The position numbers and the translations under genes are program-made. Below, piece by piece: positions 1-10,611 of a DNA stretch of 64,000 bases (positions are counted from its first letter, which is position 1; every line of letters starts with the position of its first letter). Below the pieces are notes generated by a model. The model had not been told where the DNA came from and searched no databases. It saw only the letters and a program-made list of their open reading frames with translations. The stretch is from Smallanthus sonchifolius (lineage: Eukaryota; Streptophyta; Magnoliopsida; Asterales; Asteraceae). The stretch is taken from contig CM042044.1 in NCBI GenBank assembly GCA_023525975.1, positions 12,138,501 through 12,202,500 on the forward strand, read 5' to 3'.

Positions 1-1216
1 CTTCAGCTGCAGTCATAGTGAAAGCCCTAGCTTTACCCTCAGACTTTTCATCTTCTTTCTTCACTAGGACTGCTTCCTTGCTTGGTCCCGCACCTTGTCC
101 TGCCGTACACTCTTTTGCCAGATGGCCTAGACCCCCACACTGGTAACACTCAGGACTGCACGCGTAGTTTCTAGCAAAGTGTCCCGCCTTACCGCACCTA
201 TAACAAGAACCCGCATCAGCCCTGCACTCACCCGTGTGCATCTTACCACACTTGCGACACGAATCAAGTCCATCTGTCCTAGCCTTCTTCACAAACGGAA
301 CCTTCAAATATTTACCGAACCTTTTGAAGGGTACGGTCCACTTCCTATCCTCTGGTTTCTTCTCTTGCACCTCAGCTCCCATGACATCATCATACAAAGT
401 CCCATTAAGCTCCACCACACCGTCAAAACTCGAAGGTTGCTGAACCTTGACTAAATGCCTAACACGATCCGGTAAACCGGCTACATACAACTTCATCCAC
501 CGCTCATCATTTCCAGCTAAATGTGGCACCAGACGTGCCATCTCTATGAACTTCGATGTGTACTCACGATGAGTCGATTTACTAGCCTTGAAAGTCAGAA
601 ATTCTCTCTCCACTCTCTGCAGCTCTTCCGGAGCACATAACTTCTTCCTAACCAAACCCTTTAGATCCTCCCAAGTCATAGATTCCAGCTCCTGAGCTGT
701 CTTTCTCTCTTTCACCGAGTTCCACAAGTGCAAATCCTCAACAGAGAAATAGTGAGAAACGAACTTCACTATCTGCTCCGGCTTGCACTCAATGATAGAG
801 ATGGTGGACTCCATCTCAGTAAGACAGTGATATGTGGCCACTGCATCCTTTAAACCATCGAACCTCGGCGGATCGCACTTCTTAAAGTGCCCGTAGTCAC
901 AGTTGCCGTCAGTTCCAGTGGATTTCTTCTTATTTTCCACCTCCACTAGCACTATCGTCTCGAGCTCCTCGAATGCTGCCTTCACTATATCCGATAGATA
1001 CTCATGGATCATCTCAGCCACTTCCTTCTTAACCGCTTCGCGAATCTCACGTTCGAACTGGAATCCTTCATTGTGCCCAGGATGCACCGAAGGTTCAACA
1101 CGCATTGACGGTTCAGTATGAACCAACACCTTATCAGGGTTGACATCCTCCCCCTGAGCGTTCTCACGACGCCCCCTACCCGCAGGATTAGCAGAAATTT
1201 GTCTCATAGGTGCCAT
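1..1216 (-). CDS. gag: Ty3/gypsy gag polyprotein, partial (runs off left edge)
   Basis: Reading leftward from the ATG at 1216-1214, the frame is open for 405 codons to the window edge; I checked every codon and found no stop. The N-terminus begins MAPMRQISANPAGRGRR. A capsid (retrotransposon gag) domain follows, with the family signatures KKCDPPRFDG and VEREFLTFKASKSTHREYTSKF. After it come cysteine clusters: CRKCGKMHTGEC, CYRCGKAGHFARNY and CYQCGGLGHLAKEC. The protein packages element RNA into cytoplasmic particles. In the second cluster the final Cys is replaced by Tyr (RNY), so that zinc knuckle may not fold. Protease and pol would lie beyond the edge. Leader and LTR follow to the right, which supports minus orientation. 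Confidence 0.9.
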   Translation of the reverse strand, partial: MAPMRQISANPAGRGRRENAQGEDVNPDKVLVHTEPSMRVEPSVHPGHNEGFQFEREIREAVKKEVAEMIHEYLSDIVKAAFEELETIVLVEVENKKKSTGTDGNCDYGHFKKCDPPRFDGLKDAVATYHCLTEMESTISIIECKPEQIVKFVSHYFSVEDLHLWNSVKERKTAQELESMTWEDLKGLVRKKLCAPEELQRVEREFLTFKASKSTHREYTSKFIEMARLVPHLAGNDERWMKLYVAGLPDRVRHLVKVQQPSSFDGVVELNGTLYDDVMGAEVQEKKPEDRKWTVPFKRFGKYLKVPFVKKARTDGLDSCRKCGKMHTGECRADAGSCYRCGKAGHFARNYACSPECYQCGGLGHLAKECTAGQGAGPSKEAVLVKKEDEKSEGKARAFTMTAAE

Positions 1217-1539
1217 TAGTTACTGAAAATAATAACAAATAGAGCAATATTTAGGTATCATTTAAAATAATCTGAGCAGTGCAATTAGTTAATGACGGTG
1301 GCCAATCGCCATTACCCGCTTGCCTTGCCTTTTAGGTTTTAAACCATCCTTATACTGCATCTTGGCATAATGACCCTGTCTTAGCCTACTAACACACACA
1401 AATTTACACTAACTCATACCTGGCGCTTCTGGCTTTTGGTTACGCATGATGACGTTCCTTACACATTGGTCCCATTCTCAGTCTAAGTCTAGGCATCGAG
1501 GATGCCCAGATTATTTAAACCACCGCTCTGATATGAACT
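1217..1539 (-). other. Gypsy untranslated leader with degenerate primer-binding site
   Basis: This stretch lies between the gag ATG and the LTR edge and has no ORF. At 1521-1537 the minus strand reads ATATCAGAGCGGTGG, matching most of the usual initiator tRNA-Met primer site (TGGTATCAGAGC) but with the first bases changed. Its position directly inside the LTR end is correct for a PBS. Confidence 0.7.
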
Positions 1540-1800
1540 TGTAAGGCCCCAAACCTGGGAACCCGACACGTTGGCATACACGTAAGCACAGTAGTAAATG
1601 ATGTCAAATTGTATCAATAAATGCAACGGAAACTAAACAGTCAACGGTGGTTAACGACCCAAATCTCAAACATAATCCAAACGAGTAATAATATCTAAAT
1701 CATTCAAAATCATAACGGAAACTAAATATCATCACAACGAACACGGTAACCAAACGCCATCCAGAAGCCGCCAGCTCACACTTTCTCCTTACCTGAGATA
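1540..1800 (-). repeat. Truncated 5' LTR of the gypsy element
   Basis: On the plus strand it starts TGTAAGGCCCC, the inner LTR edge beside the primer site. A second fragment of the same LTR family lies at 19618-19815 with only scattered differences. The outer part is missing; the sequence passes into a CACTA remnant near 1800-1840, so the LTR was truncated by or beside that insertion. Confidence 0.75.
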
Positions 1801-1840
1801 CATGCTAAAAAGTCAGCTAAATGCTTGAAATCAACAATGA

Positions 1841-1945
1841 GAGGAAGAACGTCGTACGCATAATCAACAAATGCTTGAAATGCAACGAAAAATGGATGAA
1901 ATGCGTCAAATGTGGGAGCGCCGAACTAGTAGCGATGATAACTAG
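1841..1945 (+). pseudogene. C-terminal tail of a CACTA-family transposase-associated protein
   Basis: A reading frame with no upstream start encodes a charged Gln/Met/Glu/Arg-rich helix (EEERRTHNQQMLEMQRKM, then DEMRQMWERR) and stops at TAG 1943-1945. This matches the usual ending of the plant Ptta/En/Spm-type second ORF of CACTA elements. Everything upstream is lost (TGA in frame at 1838). It lies about 630 bp inside the 3' terminus, the expected place. Confidence 0.65.
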
Positions 1946-2579
1946 CTTAGAGTTGTTGAGCCTTTGCCTTTGTTGCTAGTGTGGTGTTTGTCTTGAATAA
2001 TTTGCATATTTGTGTGTTTTGAATGTTTGATTTGTCGGACAAGTTTGTGTGTCGAACAATTTGGATGTTTGGTTTATGTTTCGGATATTAGTTTTTATTG
2101 GATTTGAATGTTTGAATGGTTTATATTTAATTATTTGCAGGTTTTTGTTTTTAGAAATTAAATATTTCTAGAAAAATATTAAAAATTATAAAATATAAAA
2201 AAAACAGAAAAAGACCTATACCGACGACATGCCGTCGGTATAGGCCTTTTTAAAAAAAATGGAAAAATCCTATACCGACGACATGTCGTTGGTATAGGTT
2301 GACCCTATGCCGACGACATGTCGTCCGTACAGGGCTGGACTCTATACCGATGACATGTCGTCGGTATATGTTTTCTTTTTGAATTATTTAAATAGAATCT
2401 ATACCGTCGAAAAGTCGTGGGTATAGGCTGACCTATACCGACGACACCTATACCGACGACAATCTTGGGCTATTAGTACGAGACAATACCGACGAGTCGT
2501 CGGTATAAGCTATCCCGACGACAAGTCGTCGGTATACGGTAAAAAAAAATCGTCGCTATAGGGTGATACTGTTGTAGTG
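1841..2579 (+). mobile_element. CACTA (En/Spm) transposon remnant, 3' end
   Basis: The right end is TTGTAGTG at 2572-2579, the inverse of the CACTACAA terminus. The last 370 bp hold subterminal repeats of the core CCGACGACATGTCGTCGG and variants, near-perfect palindromes at about 2215-2245, 2269-2299, 2304-2333 and 2341-2371, with half-units to about 2560. These are the presumed transposase-binding sites. The 5' end is missing, so it cannot move as it stands. 1946-2200 is AT-rich 3' UTR-like DNA. Confidence 0.8.
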
Positions 2580-4480
2580 CCTCCACGCCCACGGACACCA
2601 CCACCCCACTCCCTCACTCACCTATTGTCACTCCATCTCCCACACCCATTACACATCCCTCTCCTCACCCTATCAGAGGTCGCAAATCCAACCCAAAATA
2701 TTTTGGGGATAAATTTGTTAATTGCACCACCAACCACCCACTGCCACCCACCCATAAGCCAACAACGGTGTCCCAAGCTCTTAAAGACCCACTGTGGATA
2801 ACGGTTATGGATGACGAGTTTAATGCGTTACTTCATAATCACGCATGGGAACTCGTACCCCTCCTCTCACACCCCTATTGGTTGCAAATGGGTGTTTCGT
2901 GGCAAACGCAAATCTGATGGCCCAATCGATAAGTACAAAGACCGATTAGTGACAAAAGGTTTTCTTCAACAACAAGGCAAATATTACTTTGAAACCTTTA
3001 ATCCGGTCACTAAACCGGTGACAATCCGACTAATTTCCCTTGCCCTCTCCAAGAATTGGCATTTACGTCAACCGGACATCAATAATGCCTTCTTACATGG
3101 CACGTTACATGAGAAAGTTTACATATCCCAACCACCAGGTTACATCAACAAACAACTTCCGAATCATATATGTAAATTTCGTAAGTCATTATACGGCCTT
3201 AAGCAAGCACCACATGCATGGTATGTACATGGAACTCGCCACCTTTCTTTTATATCATTGCTTCACAAAGTCACAATCGCATGCCTCCCTATTTATTTAT
3301 CACCAAAACGGTACTATATATTTCATGGTGTATGTGGATGATATTGTCTTAACATGAAATTGCACAACCTTCATGAATAATTTTGTGATACCCTATCAAA
3401 ACGGTTTTCCATCAAGGATCTCGGTTCACTTCATCACTTCTTAGGAATCGAAGTCATTTTCACACGCCATGCAGTGGCGGACCCAAGAATTTTTTTTATG
3501 AGGGTCGAAGATTTCTTGGGGTCGATTTTTAATAATTAAATATTAATTTTTTAGGCCGGAGTCGGGTCGGGTCGGGTCACACAATAAAATGATGAAAACT
3601 AACAAAATTACAAACGAACAATAATAATATGATGTTTGTTATTAGAAATGCATAATTAAAAAACAATATCCCTATAATTGTTCTCTACAAGTTTTCATTT
3701 TTTGAAACAAAACCATTAAATCATCTATAAGAACGTTGCTAAACAACTATTTTTCAATATAACAAACACAAATATCAACTCTTTTTTCAATAGCTAATTA
3801 GGTTTAAAATATTTAAATGGGTATTGGGTTTATTTATAGGTTTATGTTTTATTTGAGACTATTTTCTTTAAAGGTTATTGAGTTAAACTATTAAAGGTTT
3901 GGTTTAAGAGTTTTATAATTGATGGGCTATGAGTCAATTGTTATATGGTTAAAAGTTTGGTTTTTATTTATAAAATCTATAATCCTAAAAAATATATTTT
4001 GAGGGTCGATGCCAAATTTTTAAGGGGGGCGGTGTCAAAATTTTATGGGAGCCGCTCGAAAATATACCATATATATATAGCAAAAAAAACGCCATGGTTT
4101 GTTCCTGTCGCAACATCGGCACATATCTGATCTTCTAAAAAATGTTCATATGGAAGGTGAAAAAGATGCGACTACACCCCTTAGTTCATCCGAACCACTT
4201 TCACCCGACGATGCATCTGCCCGAATTGACCATACTCCTTACCGAAGGATCCTTGGCTCAGTCGAATACCTATCGTTTACACGGCCAGATGTATGCTTTG
4301 ATGTGAACAAATTGTCACAATACATGCATGCTCCAATAACTAAGCACATGCAAGCCTTGAAGCGGGTTCCACGGTATTTAAATGGTACGATTAATTACGG
4401 GTTGTTTATGAACCGAGGGAATCCTTTAGCTATCAACGCATTTGCCGACTCGGACTGGAGGTATAAACGATGGTGACCGA
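2580..4480 (+). pseudogene. pol: Ty1/copia reverse transcriptase/RNase H remnant, split by an insertion
   Basis: Copia RT motifs appear in order: GCKWVFRGKRKSDG, YKDRLVTKGF, FETFNPVTKPVTIRL, DINNAFLHGTLHEKVYI and SLYGLKQAPHAWY, then the active site YVDDIVLT in another frame near 3331-3354. The copy therefore has at least one frameshift near 3220. Pol is interrupted at 3472-4088 by a separate insertion; the frame resumes exactly after the target duplication and continues to about 4476 with YRRILGSVEYLSFTRPDVCF and FADSDW of the RNase H side. A proline-rich linker precedes RT at 2580-2800. Gag, integrase and LTRs are absent. The left edge coincides with the CACTA terminus. Confidence 0.85.
3472..4088. 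mobile_element. 617-bp insertion with 8-bp target duplication (hAT-like start)
   Basis: The insertion is flanked by ACGCCATG at 3464-3471 and 4089-4096, and the copia frame is continuous if one TSD copy and the insert are ignored, so both ends are precise. It begins CAGTGGCGGACCC, as many plant hAT elements do, and an 8-bp TSD fits hAT. The right end (A-rich, ...AGCAAAAAAA) does not mirror the left, so a retroposon is an alternative. No coding capacity is seen. Confidence 0.65.
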
Positions 4481-4496
4481 TCAATATCGGCTTACC

Positions 4497-4984
4497 TACT
4501 GTTAGGGGCGGATCCATTCAATGTTCACGGGGTGGCAAGGCCCCCACTGAACAAGCCCATAGAAAGCTTAATTTAAACACAAAATTAATAAGACATAGTG
4601 GATCATCGACTTAAAATTGACATTTTTTAGGGGGAGAAAACACAAAAGATTAAGCGTCTGACGACGTCAAGCACCCTTGTGTTGTGACAAGACTGCTCAA
4701 GATTCTATCTATACACATGTGATTCCAATTTTTTTTAAAATTTAGATCGTGAATATCTGGGATGTTTTATTATAAAGTGACGAATACTTGGAGATTTGGA
4801 ATTACATGACATAGATCAGATGATTCAGTAGTTCAAACCTGAAAATTTGGGTAACGAGTGTCTTGATACTTTATTATGAGGGAAGAATTACTTCAGTATT
4901 TAAAAAATGAAAATCTAGGCAACAAGTATCTTGATACTTCATTATAAGGGGAAAATTACTTGAAACTTTTAATCTACATTATTC
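4497..4984. other. Non-coding DNA with a hAT-like terminal motif
   Basis: The segment starts near TTAGGGGCGGATCC, resembling another hAT-type end, and contains a purine run (AGGGGGAGAAAAC at 4629-4641). A 60-bp motif is loosely repeated (ATCTTGATACTTTATTATGAGG near 4860 and a variant near 4930, given here only in part: CTTGATACTTTATTATGAGG). No ORF and no matching right end were found. Confidence 0.3.
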
Positions 4985-5440
4985 AGAGTATTATCAGTTG
5001 GTTCATCAAAGACGCAAGATATAGTCACTTGCCACTGGCGGAGTTCTCCTGCAACAACTGTTATCATGCAACCATCGACATGCCGCCATACGAAATGTTG
5101 AACGGTAGGAAGTGTAGAACGCTTGTATGTTAGGGTGAGATTGGCAGAAAGACTTCGTAAGTCTGGATGTGGTCAAAGCTACTTCTGAGAAGTTTGAACA
5201 AATCAAATCCCAAATGAAAGCAGCAAAGGATAGACATAAATCTTATGCGAATAAAAGACAAAGTGACCTCGAATTCCAAGTCTAGGACAAATAATGTTGA
5301 AAGTGTCTCACTGAAAGGAAATAATCCGATTTCGGCACGAGTTGGGAAAGTTGAGTCCAACGTTTGTCCGAATTTTTAAAATTATGGCACGAGTCGGGGA
5401 AGTCGTGTATCGGTTAGAGTTGCCTGATGATTTAGACAAT
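4985..5440 (+). pseudogene. pol: Ty3/gypsy integrase C-terminal remnant
   Basis: Conceptual translation gives HLPLAEFSCNNCYHATIDMPPYEMLNGRKCRT, shown here as the segments LPLAEFSCNNCYHATI and PPYEMLNGRKCR, which follow the catalytic Glu of gypsy integrase. Then comes a degraded linker and the GKVxxRxELPxxL-like chromovirus tail near 5390-5440. Several stops and shifts are present. The last about 70 bp recur at 19869-19940 because the tandem duplication starts inside this remnant (5373). Confidence 0.7.
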
Positions 5441-7018
5441 TGTCTCTCTCTCTCTAATAATTTAAGCATATAGGAAGGATATAATTGTCATTTGCCAGAT
5501 TTTAAGAACTTTACAATAATTTAAGCATAATGTACAAATATTTACCTCATAAACTCTTAAACCCCAAGATCCTAACCTAGAAATCACGCGTCCTCACCCT
5601 ACCCAGTTTCAAAATTCAAATGCTCTTCCCAATCTCTCATTCTCCCTGAAATCTCCGCTAGCCAGAACCCACTATTCTGTTGACCCCTCTCTCCATCAAC
5701 CTCCGGTTGCCTGCCTGAACCCACAACAACTCCTGCTCCCATCGGCCCCTCTCTCCTTCACATCCTAATCCTGGCTTTGCGTACATGATAACAAATTCGG
5801 TAGGATAAAGACCTTGAATCGGTGGTTGCACAAGACGATGATAATGAAGAAGATGAAGAGGTTTCTTTCTATCTCTCATTCTCTATCTTAATATTACACA
5901 TATGAAGTGTGTGTTGATTATTTTTTTACTAACACCTAAAAATTGCCATTTTGTAATAACCCTTTTCCGTCATTTTTTTTCAGCCAAATAAGGAGATGCA
6001 CACAAGGACACCCTAGCTAATTAACCTATGAGAATTGACAACACCCAAACATTACATCTTTTGTGATTAAATCACTTTTTGCATCCATATCGATAACTTG
6101 ACCACTAACCATTTTTGGTCCATGAAATCTTTTCCCCCTTTGACCGAAAAATAAGAGACTACACTACTCTTTTAAATGGAACCACCCTTCCATTTCACTT
6201 ACACAAGAAATTCAAACACCAACTCTCCCCTCGCTTTTTTGTTATGGCTCCACCACCACCCTCCCAACTTTCATCTTTCAAGTATAACTTTAAGCTTACA
6301 AGGGTGTTGCAAGCTTCTTTTGGTGAAGAACAAGTGATCTTTGATGATTGCTAGCCACCTACAACAATCCATTCATCTTGCCTTGCTTGCTTTTAGTGAG
6401 TAATTCTCCTAACAATTTACATTTTGCTCTTGTTTTATGCTTTCTTTTACATACAAATGTGGTGTACCAACTTTCACCTACAAAGATTCATTTTTGTTAA
6501 ATATGAAGTTTTCTATAAACTAATAACTACATGGGACTTATTTTATGCAAAAACATTAATAATAACTATAAGATTGTTCTTGAACTAAAATAAAGTGTTT
6601 GTGTTAGCAACCTTAGTTTTTATGTTTTATTATTATAAACTTTTTTTAAAGAGCATGGGATGGAATAGTAAAATAGTGGTGTACAAGGTGTGTGATGCTC
6701 ATGTACAAGTAGGTGTTGCTTCTAACTTTTACTTATACGTGTGTTTCTTCTTTTCAAACCAGAATTAGGGTTTCTCCCACTGACGATGAGATCATGGACG
6801 AAGCTTAGTGAGGGCCCGGCCCCTGCTTTTTCGCTCAGCAGTGTTAATTTATACGTATTCAACCGAAAATTTTATAGTTCCAGCTCCCCCTGATAGGAAA
6901 AAAACAATCCCGCCCCCGTACGTTTTTCTTCAATATTCGCCACCGGATGAGATAGCCTAAATAGTCCTTGTTCAATAAACCTTATAGTTCAAAAACAAAA
7001 ACAAAAAAAAGTGGTTGA
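5441..7018 (+). other. Non-coding leader-like region of the duplication with a conserved short ORF
   Basis: This is copied at 19946-21549. A short ORF starting at ATG 6244 (MAPPPPSQLSSFKYNFKL..., about 36 codons, stop near 6354) is conserved in both copies, except that the penultimate codon region differs (Cys versus Tyr at the end). A strong donor-like GTGAGTAATT follows near 6400 and an acceptor-like TTTTCAAACCAG near 6760, so a spliced transcript is possible. No homology is recognised. A longer in-frame start at 6115 exists in copy 1 only. Confidence 0.35.
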
Positions 7019-7167
7019 TTATAGGAAAGGACTTGAGCAAAATGCATATGATCGAGAATTCCAAAATAGATCTAAATTCAATTTAAAACAAACAATAATA
7101 ATATATCTGGATCTGAAACAAGCTAAGCAAACGAAACTAGACAGCACAATTAATATAGTTTGAAACA

Positions 7168-8011
7168 TCAAAGAGATGAGCTTCCAAGTGGCATCAGATA
7201 CGAAAGGTGAAGTTGAGGATGAGTGTTGTTCTCGTCTTGTTGGGTCAGTTGATAAGCTTCCGGATTTCTTGTGTTTTTGTAAATAAGCATCAAGCATGTG
7301 GTAAAGTGATATGCATTTTCCATCCAAAGGCATACATATATGAGTGGATACATAATCCAATTGACGCTTGTGTTAGGGAAGAAAAAACTCGGGAAAGCCA
7401 GGAGAAATATAAAACCTTGCGCCAAGTCATCGAAAATAGATGGTCTATGGCCTTGTAGATCATTGAAAGAGAAACATTTAGCTACGATCCCAAAGATTAC
7501 ACATGCGAGCAGATAGCCGATCCAGTTGAACCCAGGGGGAAGAAGTATCACCATCAGAAGCGAGAAAGGAGCAAGAAATGCCGAGAAGCTACCAATAAAC
7601 TTCCACATGGTGTAATAGCCATCCTCCCCGATTCGTGGAGAGTGCTCAAGTAACAAAACAGTGAATACGATTGCAACCACGCATGATGAAACAAGGCTAC
7701 TCATCGAAAACACTTTGTTATTTTCAAGAGCAGATTCATTTGCAAAATGAATTCGGAACCATGCAATTACACAAATGGCTAAAGAGCGGAACATAAGTAA
7801 TGCGTAACATAAAGTCCTGAAACAAAAGGATGTCATTATCACCGAGTAACACTTAGAGGGTGTTTGGGAGAAATCATGAATTTCCAAAAGCATATCCAAA
7901 CACCCCCTTACAATGTAAACCAAACGGAACATACCGTTGCCTGTGGGCCTCGGAAACTGATGATGCGTCGTCAATGTCATATCTCACGGTACTGGCAACC
8001 TGTTTACTCAT
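7168..8011 (-). CDS. Multi-pass membrane protein of unknown function, copy 1 (2 coding exons)
   Basis: I place the start at ATG 8011-8009. Exon 1 is 8011-7935 (77 nt); the intron 7934-7817 begins GTATG and ends TTTTGTTTCAG; exon 2 is 7816-7168. The joined frame is 241 aa. This start is preferred over the longer unspliced ORF from 7980 because the donor, acceptor and phase agree in both copies. Another GT-AG intron (8261-8021) lies in the 5' UTR. The N-terminus (MSKQVASTVRYDIDD) is polar; about five or six hydrophobic segments follow, including FRSLAICVIAWF, SSCVVAIVFTVLLL, SAFLAPFSLLMVILLP, IGYLLACVIFGIVA and FIFLLAFPSFFF, then a polar Gln/Asn-rich tail. I do not recognise the family. It is the only ordinary-looking gene in the window and is kept intact in both copies. 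Confidence 0.75.
7856..7907. mobile_element. Tourist-type MITE relic in the coding intron, copy 1
   Basis: Termini GAGGGTGTTTGG and CCAAACACCCCC are flanked by TTA on both sides (7853-7855, 7908-7910), as for PIF/Harbinger MITEs. Only 52 bp remain; copy 2 has 150 bp between the same ends, so this one lost about 100 bp internally. Confidence 0.75.
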
Positions 8012-8319
8012 ATTCAGCACCTAAGAGAAAATAATAAAATTATATAGATGATAACAATAAGGAAATTCGGTGCCGATCTTGTTTCACAAAACCAAAACCG
8101 TCAAAAATTCATAACTTGATTTACAATCTGCAACCCCAAAACAACAACAAAAAAGAGATTTACGTGATTATAAAACTCTTCATAACCAACAAAAAAAGAG
8201 ATTTGCGTTGGATTCACTTCTGAACCAAACGATTAATTAACTAATTTGGAACAGGAATTACCTCGATGCGCCAATCCACTTTGCTCTCTTCACTTGTGTT
8301 TCTGAGATGAGATGGGATT

Positions 8320-9104
8320 CGTTTAAAATTGGGGGCTGAGTCATTGTACTTGTAGTTTAGGTCTTTAACTCAAACTCAACTTCTGTTCTTTCGACTCTTT
8401 TCACTTTACTTTCCTTTTCTTTTAATTAATCATCCGTTTTTACACCAAATTTTAATTTAATGTTTCACAAAATTAAATATTTCTATTACTTTTTTCTTAA
8501 TATTTCAAATCTTTATTTCTTAATAATTTAAACTTTTCGAATGTACCGTTACTAAATGCTTATTTTTATTTACGTTGTTAATTGTCGAGTCGCCGCTCGT
8601 TATTCAAAACCGACAACTCACCGCTATATTTTACTACTATATATTAAGATGCTAAGCAGATGAATAGTAATCTTACCTACACGTGTTTTTATTATATAGT
8701 ATGGAGGCGACACGTAGCATTGAAAAACCTCTATTTATTATATAGTATAGATTAATGAAAAATGTTTTATAAAAAAAATTATAGAAGTCATTATTATTTA
8801 ATAGAAGAGAGAAAAAATAATTAAAGAAATTTGTATAATTAATAGAAGAAAGAGACGGGGAGAAAAAAACTTAAGAATACATGAGAGAGTAATAAGTGGC
8901 AAATCAAAACCTTTATTTATTATAGTAATCTTTTTACATGTGTTTTTTTATATATGTATCAACTAACATCGATGAACTCAAACACAACACATATAATTAT
9001 TCGTCTTAAATATATTAACCCAAATTCCAACTTGCTTAAACCATGTAAACTGAACACAACATGTGTAACTAGGTTATCAACACCGTTTGACGGGCATCGG
9101 CGTA
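8320..9104. other. Upstream region of the membrane-protein gene and AT-rich Helitron-like debris
   Basis: 8320-8640 is the presumed promoter side of the minus-strand gene; I see no clear TATA box. Around 8735-8755 the minus strand reads a TCTATACTATATAATAAATA start followed by ACGTGTCG, the 5' signature of the Helitrons found elsewhere here, but no 3' end is found. A second degraded copy lies near 8920. Copied at about 22960-23648 and 30388-30480. Confidence 0.4.
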
Positions 9105-9480
9105 CCTAGGAGGTACTCATGGGGTCGCCCGCCCCCAATGAAATTGTATTTGTATTAGTATGTATACGATCTAATCCAGATCGGACCTTATGAAATTTTG
9201 GTTCCGACCCCTACAAATTTTTGACACCGACTCTCAAGAAAAAATCAATTTAAGATTTTAAATTTTTACAAATATAAACCTATCATAAACTAATTAACAC
9301 ATATTTTAAATAATTCTTATAAACACAGTCTCCATTATTTAATTCTCATAAACTCTAATAGCAAACACCTATTTTTAAATAATTAAGCCCATTATTTCAT
9401 TATCCCAACAATTAACCTAACAACTAATAAACAATTCAATTGCAATTTACAAAATTACAATATTAGCGGCAATTGAAGGG
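9105..9480. repeat. Dispersed repeat unit, single copy here, reiterated in copy 2
   Basis: The unit runs from CGTACCTAGGAGGTACTC through GACACCGACTCTCAAG and an AT-rich body to GGACGGAGTTCAATC. In copy 2 the equivalent region (30480-32190) contains the GACACCGACTCTC-type segment four or five times. No coding sequence. Confidence 0.6.
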
Positions 9481-10038
9481 ACGGAGTTCAATCACATATC
9501 CGATTCTAAAAATTTAGATCATCACTTCGTGTGTATATTAGCTTGAAAAATGGAACTTGTGGTAGATTCCTTAACAAGGCTCGTCAACCCTAACTATCTA
9601 GTCCTAAATCAAATAAAACTTGTCATGTCATTTTTATCATAAAGTACCCCTAATGGGTGGAACCCGTGAACTCCTAAACTACCCAATGCTCAAATTGTAA
9701 GGCTTAAAGCACTTGGGTTGTAGAACGTTCATTATCTTGTCATGTCGATTGTACGCTTCTCCATTTCCTTTAAGATCGTCATTTTAAGCGAAAATAAGTG
9801 TAAATCGAGTATAAATCTATGCTGATTATGCTACTGGAACAGCCATTAACAACAAAAGTGAAAGTTAAGATTATCACCAGCCAAACTGTTAGTTCTGATT
9901 ATTATTTACCAATGAGTCATAGTTTATATTATTAAAAACCAATTTGCCTAAATACAATGTTATATATATTTAATAATAAAGATTTACATATTAAATATTA
10001 ATAAAAAACGTTTTATAAAAAAATTATAGAAGTCATTA

Positions 10039-10611
10039 TCTATACTAATAAATAAAGATTTAAGGTGGACACTTGTCATTTCCTCGTACATCCTCACATT
10101 AGTTTTCCCGCCTCTCTCTCCTAATAAATACGCTTCTATCTTATTAAATAATAATGATATTATAAATATATAATTAAAGAATAATACTAATTATATTAAA
10201 TAAGAATATATAATAGAAAATTAAAATATAACTAACTAAAGAAAAATATTAATCTATACTATATAATAAATAAAGGTTTTTCCATGCCACGTGTCGTCTC
10301 CACATTCATTTTCATCATTTTTTTCTCCGCCTCTCTCTCTTATTAAATGCACATATATTTTTTAACAATAATATATATTTAAAAAAAGTACTAATTATAC
10401 TAATAAAATACATTACTTTAAATAAGTCCTTATAAAACTTTGATGTATTTTCGAAAACCAATTATATATTAGTTTTTACATATTTTAAGTTTTTGTTTTT
10501 TATACTTAGTAAATGATATATTTTTACACATGTAAAATAGACATATAAAGATTTAAAAATTTTATTTATTGATATTTTTCACCTCGTGTGTATACACGGG
10601 ATCTAAACTAG
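10039..10611 (+). mobile_element. Non-autonomous Helitron with two nested 5' ends
   Basis: It begins TCTATACTAATAAATAAAG after an A and ends CTAG before a T, with a terminal stem CTCGTGT/ACACGGG and CTAAACTAG at 10583-10611. The empty site (TCATTA joined to TTATTTAATAG) is visible at about 8788-8800, proving insertion between A and T. A second Helitron 5' end (TCTATACTATATAATAAATA) lies inside at 10253, with no second 3' end. No ORF. Confidence 0.75.

Noticed and set aside
5658..5879. 73-aa minus-strand ORF (also 20152-20373)
   Set aside because: Conserved only because the block is duplicated; no homologue or start context recognised.
7019..7360. 113-aa minus-strand ORF overlapping the 3' end of the membrane-protein gene
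   Set aside because: Another frame over the same DNA; identical in both duplicates only because the DNA is.
7207..7458. Plus-strand ORF at the membrane-protein locus (also 21738-21989)
   Set aside because: Antisense shadow of the spliced minus-strand gene.
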